Source: Antedon mediterranea (lineage: Eukaryota; Echinodermata; Crinoidea; Comatulida; Antedonidae). From it: a stretch of DNA of 64,000 bases. Location of the stretch: NCBI RefSeq assembly GCF_964355755.1, contig NC_092678.1, forward strand, positions 5,180,922 through 5,244,921. Reading direction: 5' to 3'. Of the stretch, positions 56,658 to 64,000 are shown in pieces; within the stretch, counting starts at the first letter, position 1, and each line of letters begins with the position of its first letter. Both the position numbers and the translations under genes were made by a program. A model generated the notes under the pieces. The model made no database searches. It was not told the origin of the DNA and saw nothing but the letters and a program-made list of their open reading frames with translations.

Positions 56658-59600
56658 ATGAAAGCGTTATTCGTGGTCGTCGTATTACTATCGTTGATCT
56701 GCACTGGTTGGTGCTCGTGGCAACGCAATCAGATAACGCTAAAGAACGGTAAATATCGGAACTTACTCGTGGCTATAAATAAAGATATTCCGGAAAATGA
56801 TGAACTCATTGACGAAATCAAAGTAAGTCAAATAACTCTGTTTTTATTTAGAATTTCCGATAAAAGCAGTTAATTTGAAAATGGATTTTCCATGTTTTCT
56901 GGGAAAGTCCTGATGAATTTACTTACAACTATTAGCTTAGATATTATTTCAAGCGAGATAGGCCTACTGTTAGTTTAATTTAATTGGGTCATGTCAAAGT
57001 AAGTAAAGATAACTAAAACATATAAATAACCCGGAAAAGCTGAAGTTTATGTTTGTTAAATCTTGGTTATTTAGAGTGCATTCACCGGCGGGTCCAGCAA
57101 ACTGTTTGAGGCAACTTATAACAGGACTTACTGGAAGACCATTACCATCTTGGTTCCCAAATCATGGACACCAAAACCAGAATATGAACCAGTGACGTCA
57201 GAAAGCTTTGATAGGGCGAACGTTATCATAGACAGTCCGAACCCTCGTTGGGATGACAACCCGTACACGCACCAGCTTGGTGGATGTGGCGAAGCAGGAG
57301 AGTACATCCATCTCACGCCAAATTATTTACTGGATAAACAACAAAGCGAGTTTATTTGGGGACCTGTAGGTGAGTGAGTCCAAAATAGATTTCAACCTCC
57401 ACATACGTTACATAATAGAAACACTGTAACTAAACTGAAAGGAGGTGCAGGCGGGCAAAATAGTTTAAAGGACACGGACGGCAGCAACAAAAAAATGAAG
57501 AAAAACAAATATAAAATTCATTTTTAAAACTTCATTGTGTGTCAAAAATACATTTTTCCAGATAAGTTACTGGTTCATGAATGGGGTCATCTTAGATGGG
57601 GTCTCTTTGACGAGTACACCACAAGCGATGCGGGTTCTGCGGCGTTCTACGCAACGTCAGATCATGTTGTAGAAGCAACTCGATGTTCACTAGCTATCAA
57701 AGGAGAATATGTGAACATCTTCACATTGAAACAATGTTATCTTGACCCAGCTACTGGAGTGTACCAACCTGAATGTGTTTTCTTTCCAATCTTGGAGGGT
57801 CAAGTGGCAACGGCGTCTATAATGTATGGCCAATTCCTTGACTCGGTAAGTAGATAGACGTAAGCCTAACTATGCTACTGTTCTGCCTTTAAGTTGCCTC
57901 CCATATATATATATATATAAGTTGTTGGACCATTATGATAAAACTAAACGTACGTAATTTCATTCCAAATCGTGGTTTTCCACTAGAGACACAAGCGAGT
58001 TGACCAATGACAAGCGACTTTATCGCTTGTGATTGGTCAATCACTTACATTGCGCTTACGTCATTGCGTTGCGTCCTAGTGAGAACCAAGCTTTACGTAC
58101 GTTGCCGCTACGTCATTTCGTTGCGTCCTAGTGGAAACCAAGCTTTACGTACGTTGCCGCTACGTCATTGCGTTGCGTCCTAGTGAGAACCAAGCTTTAC
58201 GTACGTTGCCGCTACGTCATTGCGTTGCGTCCTAGTGGAAACCAAGCATTACATTGCACTTACGTCATCGCTTGCTTCCCTAGTGGAACACTTAAAGCTT
58301 CTTTTTTCCTCCTTCTAGGTGAAAACTTTTTGTAACAGCGATCGATCAGATCCATTGACACTCCACGACGTTGAAGCTCCTCACAAACACAACATTATGT
58401 GTCAGAGTAAAAGCTGTTGGGATGTAATGCTAGAAACCGATGACTTTAAAAACAACAACAACCCACCGATTGCGGGCGATACAGATACTACGCCAAACTT
58501 CCGTATTGTCCAGCCTGGTGATAGAAGAATAGTGTTGGTCCTAGATACCTCTGGCAGTATGGGGGTAAGGCAATCAATGATTGTAATCAGCAACGCAACT
58601 AATATGACCAATCACAAGCGACAGCAGTCGGTGATCTGTGCTTGCTATTGGTCAAATCACCTGTTGTGCGTGTATATCATTCATTCATCTTTTTATTTTG
58701 GAATATCATGGTGACATAATATATCCATAGCAAAAGAGAGAAAAAAAATCTTAATCTAAGAGCTCATAGAACAAAACAAAAAAATAAATTATAAGTCAAT
58801 TCCATTGTATGTGCATTCTTGACACATTAAGAACGTGGCGATTAATGGCCATGATCAAAGAATTACTACTTCCTCTTTTCCTACTTTGTATGACTTTGTT
58901 TAATCTGTAGGGCGATAACATAGAGATACTCCTGCAGGCATCAACGCACTATCTACGTTATACCGTTGATGAGGGTAGTTACGTAGGAATCGTTCACTTT
59001 GACGTCAAAGGCAACGTTTTGTCAGAGCTGGTGCTTATTACTAACGAGACATCATCACGTGACACCTTGGTAGCAGCATTACCAAAAGTAGCCTCTGGTG
59101 GAACTAGTATTGGATCTGGAGTGTTGATGGGAATTGATGTAAGTAGAAATGTGATAGTATTATGCTATTGAGCCCCGGTGACTAGACATCCTACAACATC
59201 ACCCTCGCGTCAAAGATTAGGCTCATGCGCACTCTGGCCATCTCCATATTCTTGTACGCATGTGAGTCCTGGGCACTCACAACTGATCTACAGAGACGGA
59301 TAAAAGCCCTAGAAATGAGATGCTATCGATCTTGAACATCTCATAAAAAGACCATGTCACGAATGAGAAAGTCAGCAACAGGATCAAGAGAGCAATTGGA
59401 CCATACAAAGACCTGCTATCAATCGTAAAAAGCAGAAAGGACAGAGACCGATGGAGGAGGATTGTCCAAAAGTTAGCAGTGGTGCCTATCAGGCGTTAAG
59501 AGACGGAACTTAACTGACATCCTAATTATACATAATTTAGCCTATTTCTAAGAAGTTGCACTACGACGTAGCGCGAGCATAATTTAACGTCATCACTCCT

Positions 59601-62023
59601 CGTTCTGCGTGGAAGGTAAATCACTCCAATTCACGTTAGGCATTATGTATGCAGCCTACACATTATGTAATGTTTACGTTTTTGAATTGTGTTTTTTTAT
59701 AGGTTCTGTCACGTGGTGGGGACAAGCCAGCAGGCGGCTACCTTCTAGTTATCAGTGACGGTGATAATACCAATTACCCTGGTATTCCTGACGTATTAGA
59801 TGACATCGATACTGCTGGCGTCATCGTAGACACTATTGCGTTCACTGACGCTGCTGACAACGAGTTAAGAGACTTAAGCGACGCGTCAGGTGGCCTTGCG
59901 TTCTTTTTTGCGGGAGATGCGGACATATCGACGCTTAACAATGCGTTTTCGGCTACTATCACAACGCGACCTGACCTCAGCTCTCAGTCACTTCCTATAA
60001 CGGTAAGTAGATCATGACAAAAACGATGATGATAATGGCAATGTTTATTCTTAACTCTTTCATTGTATGTACGCCGTTTGGAAAATGAATTTCCAACATA
60101 TTTTAAGATGGACCAATAAATATTATCTTATTTCATGTTTCAGTTATACAGTGGGTCACAAACTGTACCACGCAATGGCAACGTCACAGTGTTGGTGTTC
60201 ATCGACGCTGGAGTGGGACTGGACACTGTTTTTAGCTTTTCTTGGATTGGAGCTTTAATTGAAGTGGTGTTAGAAAAACCTGACGGAAGTTTGGTCGACG
60301 AGTCTCTATACAATATAGATACACAGACCAAGTTGATGACGATCAAGATTGGCGGTACAGCACCGGTATGTTACTAGTGATTCTAGTGAACACGCACTGC
60401 ATTTGACATAGGACATGGTCGACTCATAGATTTATATCAATCACTTATGTAGGCATTTTTATATCTTTAGATCCTTGAAAACAAACATTTCTTAGCCATA
60501 ATGTCTCTTCTATTTGTTATAGACTGGATATTGGAAAATTACGATCGCCAACGCCTTGAAGTCATCGCCGTCTCAAGTTGTCACCGTGAACGTGGAGTCC
60601 AAACAGTCTACTAACGAAGATCCAATAGAAGTATTAGCGCTAGTCAGTGACCCAACAGTCGACCTTAACAACGTCCCCGTCGTCATCATCTACGCTATCG
60701 TCACCAAGGGCTACCTACCCGTTCTCAACGTGCAGGTGGTAGCAGTCATTGAAGGCCCGGACGCCATTGAAGAAATATTACTTTTGGATAAAGGTGCTGA
60801 GCCAGACATAACGATAGACGACGGCGTCTACTCCGGCTATTTCTTTAGTTTCACTGACAACGGTCGTTATAGTATTGCAATAAAGGTTGAGAACTCGGCT
60901 AATACGGCAGTAGTTAGTAGAGCTAAAGCAACCGGATCATTACCAAAACGACCAGGTATTATCATTTATACGCATATTTTTTTTAAAAGCAACGTTAACA
61001 ATTTAACGTAATTATTTGCATAATTTTATACGTAAAATATTAAATACTATGGTACGCCAGAAAGTTGGTATGACAAGCATTTTGTGCATTAAGTAAACTT
61101 TTTAATGAAATTATATGAATAATGTTTAAGCAATGGTCTTGAGTTGTATGAACCAGTATATAATATGATTTTAAATTCCATTGCAGATACTATAAATAAG
61201 GAATTACCCGCCTTTGAGCCTACAGGAATGTTTGTTCGAACAGCATCAGGGGGCGTCATTGAGGTCGAAGGTTATAGTAAACAGAATCAGGATAAACTAT
61301 CACCTTCTAGAATACTTGACCTCCGCGTACTGCAGACGTCATACGCTGAACAAAGTGTCATTTTACAATGGACGGCTGTGGGTGACGATTTTGATAAGGG
61401 CACAGGTATGTTTAGTCATGTTTATGCAAGCCAGCAAATAAACAAGTATTAATATCAATCGATAGCCACGCCCATTATCTTCATTGGCTGGTAATGTCAA
61501 TAGACTCTGTCCATTTTTCGATCGATCAAATTACTGCAGTAATAAAAACTAAACAACAAATGTGTTTTTTACAGCTTCAAAATATGAATTAATGGCGGCC
61601 GGTAATTACACAAAACTGTTTGAAGATTTTGAAAATGCTCTCTTGGTGACGAACAACGACTTACTACAGGGAAATTTGTCGGACATAAGTTCAGCTGGAT
61701 TCACAGAAAAGATCACAATAAAAGTGCCAACTAAAGGAGAAAACGTGACCTACTTTTTTGCTATACGCGCTGCGGATGAGCGCGGTAACATGGGGGATGT
61801 TTCAAACATCGTATCAGCAAACATGGAGTATATTGCATCTATTCCAGAAGAGGAAAACAGTCACACAGCATTATGGGCCACTCTTGGTAGCATATTAGGC
61901 GTGGCTCTAATTGCTGGAATTATATTTGGAATGTTTTATCATAGAAAAATGAAGAAACAAACAAAAGTTGAAAAGGGGCTCGATGAAACTAGCGGAAAAG
62001 TTAATAACACGTATGAACCTTAG
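56658..62023 (+). CDS. CLCA-family calcium-activated chloride channel regulator (metalloprotease-VWA protein)
   Basis: Ten exons (56658-56822, 57075-57369, 57562-57845, 58319-58564, 58911-59138, 59703-60002, 60144-60365, 60523-60955, 61187-61405, 61575-62023) join in phase to 946 residues (human CLCA1 914). A signal peptide (MKALFVVVVLLSLICTGWCS) leads. The CLCA N-terminal domain contains the zinc site HEWGH at 159-163 followed by LRWGLFDEY. The VWA domain carries the MIDAS motif DTSGSMG (324-330) and later TSIGSGV and ISDGDN. A beta-sandwich region and a fibronectin-III-like domain follow. A single membrane segment (about 896-918, LGSILGVALIAGIIFGMFYH) and a short basic tail end the protein. 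CLCA proteins are secreted or membrane-bound, self-cleave through the metalloprotease site, and human CLCA1 stabilises TMEM16A at the surface. The orthology to a particular human CLCA is not resolved. Confidence 0.93.
57984..58290. mobile_element. MITE, family B, with internal 52-bp tandem repeat (CLCA intron 3)
   Basis: The left end AGAGACACAAGCGAGTTGAC and CGCTTGTGATTGGTCAATCA mark family B. From about 58050 to 58250 there are roughly four copies of a 52-bp unit with TACGTACGTTGCCGCTACGT, then CATTGCGTTGCGTCCTAGTG and AGAACCAAGCT. The element ends about 30 bp before the acceptor of exon 4 (58318). Confidence 0.8.
58571..58690. mobile_element. Family B fragment in CLCA intron 4
   Basis: ATGACCAATCACAAGCGACA and TTGCTATTGGTCAAATCACC form the family B central inverted repeat. 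The terminal AAGCTT ends are missing or decayed. It starts within 10 bp of the donor at 58565. Confidence 0.55.
59170..59520 (+). mobile_element. Decayed LINE reverse-transcriptase fragment in CLCA intron 5
   Basis: In one frame, KIRLMRTLAISIFLYACESW and ALTTDLQRRIKALEMRCYR resemble the region before the RT C-terminus (FLYACESWAL, compare [10 protein letters not shown] in the element at 14573). Downstream, after at least one frameshift and a stop, RIKRAIGPYKDLLSIVK and RKDRDRWRRIVQKLA follow. It is therefore a broken copy, of a different family from the 14573 element. Confidence 0.75.
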
Positions 62024-62069
62024 GAGTCATCATTTTCATACAAAATTGAATATAAAAATATTATAATCT

Positions 62070-62236
62070 AAGCTTGATTCACACTTAATTGGACGCAACG
62101 CAAGACGTAACCTACTGAGAGTTATTTGACCAATCACAAGCGATGAATCATCCGAACTGTCGCTTGTGATTGGTCAACTCACTTACGTTGCGCCTACGTC
62201 GGTGCGTTATGTCCAATTGAGTGGAATTAAAGCTTT
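62070..62236. mobile_element. MITE, family B, 167-bp copy
   Basis: The left end AAGCTTGATTCACACTTAAT and right end CAATTGAGTGGAATTAAAGC are imperfect inverted copies. In the centre, GACCAATCACAAGCGATGAA is complementary to TGTCGCTTGTGATTGGTCAA. It lies about 45 bp after the CLCA stop codon, probably in its 3' untranslated region. Confidence 0.82.
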
Positions 62237-62869
62237 TGATATATTTAGAAACGAAATCCGATGAGAATGAAAAAAGCAAACATAGCAGACAGTATGCATC
62301 GAAGAAACTTTTTGTCTTTTGCACATACGTTAACAAAATATAATGACGTCCCAAAGTCGCTTTCACAGAACTTTGATTTGATTTATTTCGTTCAACACAA
62401 GTCAAATGACATAAAATGGAACAGTAAAAAACGAAACCAATTGAGCCAAAGAAAGTTATTTATTGAAATGTTACGTTACAGTTAATGTACCGATTGTGAT
62501 GACGTAATTAGATTGTCCACGCATGGAGATTGATCGTGTGTTCAAACTATTACATTCCTTATCACATTTTTATATCTAAAAACTACTAGAAAAATAAACA
62601 AAATATCTGTTGTTGCGTCACACATGTTACTTCATATAGCAGCATAAAGGGCTGCTCTTGTATTCACGGCCGTCGTTTCTAATATCTGTCTAAAAAAACA
62701 AGTGCCTTTACCAGTTCTGTAAATTAAATATATACAGTATAATATATACATAATTAGGCTACTATTGTCAATTTTTTCTAATTTTATATTTATTTTTGTT
62801 ATTATTACAGTTTGTTTTGATTGGAGCCTACTTACTTTGACACATGACCTTTCACCTTTGACCTATCGT
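62237..62869. other. Region between CLCA and the EGF-repeat gene
   Basis: AT-rich. On the minus strand a possible alternative last exon (acceptor near 62691, reading IRNDGREYKSSPLCCYMK then stop near 62627) could belong to the EGF gene, but nothing confirms it. No other feature is seen. Confidence 0.3.
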
Positions 62870-63894
62870 TTATTTGAGTTTGCTTAAAAGTCGTCGCAAC
62901 AAATCCAATTCGCGCGTCTGCGATGATGCTAGAAAATAAACAAAACAATATAACAGAGACAACAACTTAAAGTTACGGTTGAAAGACGTTGTTCTGATAA
63001 AGCACACTACTACTTACTATCATCGCATTTGTTTCCAGTGTAGCCATCTTTACAGGAGCAAAACCAATAATTGTTTTTTTCTGTACATTCACCATTCCCA
63101 CTGCATGAGTTCGTCTCGTATTCACAACGTCCTTTATAATCACGTTTTTCCAATTCTAGCGTAAACATATTTTTTAAAGACGTAAATGTATGATTAAAAT
63201 GATTGTTTTTATGTTTTTTATTAATTAAAAAGAACAATCTTGCATAGGCCTACATTTGCGCTCAAACAAGTTTTGATCTTAATTAAAATTATTTCTTTCT
63301 TTATTTATTTCCATTCACAAAAACATAAACATAAATAATAATTACAAAACAAAAGAATCTTTAAAAAAAAAATAGTCTTACCGTTGCAGTTGTTTCCAGT
63401 GTAGCCATCGTTACAGGAGCAAAACCAATAATTGTTTTTTTCTGTACACTCCCCATTCCCACTGCATGAGTTCGTCTCGTATTCACAACGTCCTTTATAA
63501 TCACGTTTTTCCAATTCTAGCGTAAATTAAAAAAATTTAAACAAATATTCTTTTAGAGACGTAAATGTATGATTAAAATGATTGTTTTATGTTTTTTATT
63601 GATTAAAAAGAACAATCTTGCATAGGCCTACATTTGCGCTCAAACAAGTTTTGATCTTAATTATAATTATTTCTTTCTTTATTTATTTCCATTCACAAAA
63701 ACATAAACATAAATAATAATTACAAAACAAAAGAATCTTTTAAAAAAAAATAGTCTTACCGTTGCAGTTGTTTCCAGTGTAGCCATCGTTACAGGAGCAA
63801 AACCAATAATTGTTTTTTTCTGTACACTCCCCATTCCCACTGCATGAGTTCGTCTCGTATTCACAACGTCCTTTATAATCACGTTTTTCCAATT
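62870..63894 (-). CDS. EGF-repeat protein, 3' part (continues beyond the window)
   Basis: Three EGF-like exons on the minus strand, 63894-63760, 63516-63382 and 63155-63018, each have the same intron phase (1-1) and encode one domain: ELEKRDYKGRCEYETNSCSG, NGECTEKNNYWFCSC, then NDGYTGNNC. The six cysteines are spaced C-x6-C-x5-C-x8-C-x-C-x8-C, a standard EGF pattern. The first two domains are identical; the last has KDGYTGNKCDDS. A fourth, likely terminal exon (62928-62870) adds TSSQTRELDLLRRLLSKLK and a stop in matching phase. The start and upstream domains lie outside the window, so the protein's identity is unknown; a secreted or extracellular matrix protein is inferred. Exon-intron units repeat every 361-378 bp. 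Confidence 0.8.
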
Positions 63895-64000
63895 CTAGCG
63901 TAAATAAAAAAAATTTAAACAAATATTCTTTTAGAGACGTAAATGTATGATTAAAATGATTGTTTTATGTTTTTTATTGATTAAAAAGAACAATCTTGCA
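63018..64000 (-). repeat. Tandem 361-378 bp genomic repeat carrying one EGF exon each
   Basis: Both the exon and the flanking intron are near-identical between copies. For example, TGCATAGGCCTACATTTGCG (at 63241 and 63619) and CATTCACAAAAACATAAACA (at 63313 and 63692) recur about 378 bp apart. The partial copy at the right edge continues past 64000, so the array extends further. Confidence 0.93.

Overview
This is eukaryotic genomic DNA from an animal. It is AT-rich, its genes have many GT-AG introns, and it carries tRNA-derived SINEs, non-LTR retrotransposon debris and many small inverted-repeat DNA transposons. The encoded proteins resemble their human counterparts closely, and the gene set (SAMTOR, XPC, LSM3, DUS4L, MOV10L1, HSD17B8, UXT, CLCA) is typical of an invertebrate deuterostome. 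I infer an echinoderm or close relative, but the window does not prove the phylum.

Layout. (1) 1-20057 (+): BMT2/SAMTOR, four coding exons over about 19 kb. Its introns hold a 3.2-kb 51-bp minisatellite with higher-order structure, an atypical tRNA gene, several MITEs, a SINE and a LINE reverse-transcriptase fragment. (2) 20886-27079 (-): XPC, 16 exons, convergent with SAMTOR. (3) 27438-28519 (+): LSM3, head to head with XPC. (4) 28943-31200 (-): DUS4L, nine exons, one intron with a GC donor. (5) 32087-48649 (+): a MOV10L1-type piRNA helicase, 21 coding exons, with a C-terminal extension of about 740 residues. (6) 49481-52101 (+): HSD17B8-like short-chain dehydrogenase. (7) 53331-55026 (+): UXT prefoldin-like protein. 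(8) 56658-62023 (+): a CLCA-family protein with metalloprotease, VWA and C-terminal membrane segment. (9) 62870 to the window end (-): the 3' end of an EGF-repeat gene with near-identical tandem exons.

The genes do not form one pathway: they cover nutrient sensing, DNA repair, RNA processing, tRNA modification, piRNA biogenesis, metabolism, chaperone/transcription and secretion. Arrangement is informative at two points. XPC and LSM3 are divergent with about 360 bp between start codons, the same head-to-head order I know from human. DUS4L and MOV10L1 are also divergent, with about 0.9 kb between starts. Coding joins were checked by phase for every exon listed. I found no clearly new biological system. 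The best candidates for follow-up are the long repeat-bearing tail of MOV10L1, the A34 tRNA, and MITE families whose interiors have expanded into tandem arrays.
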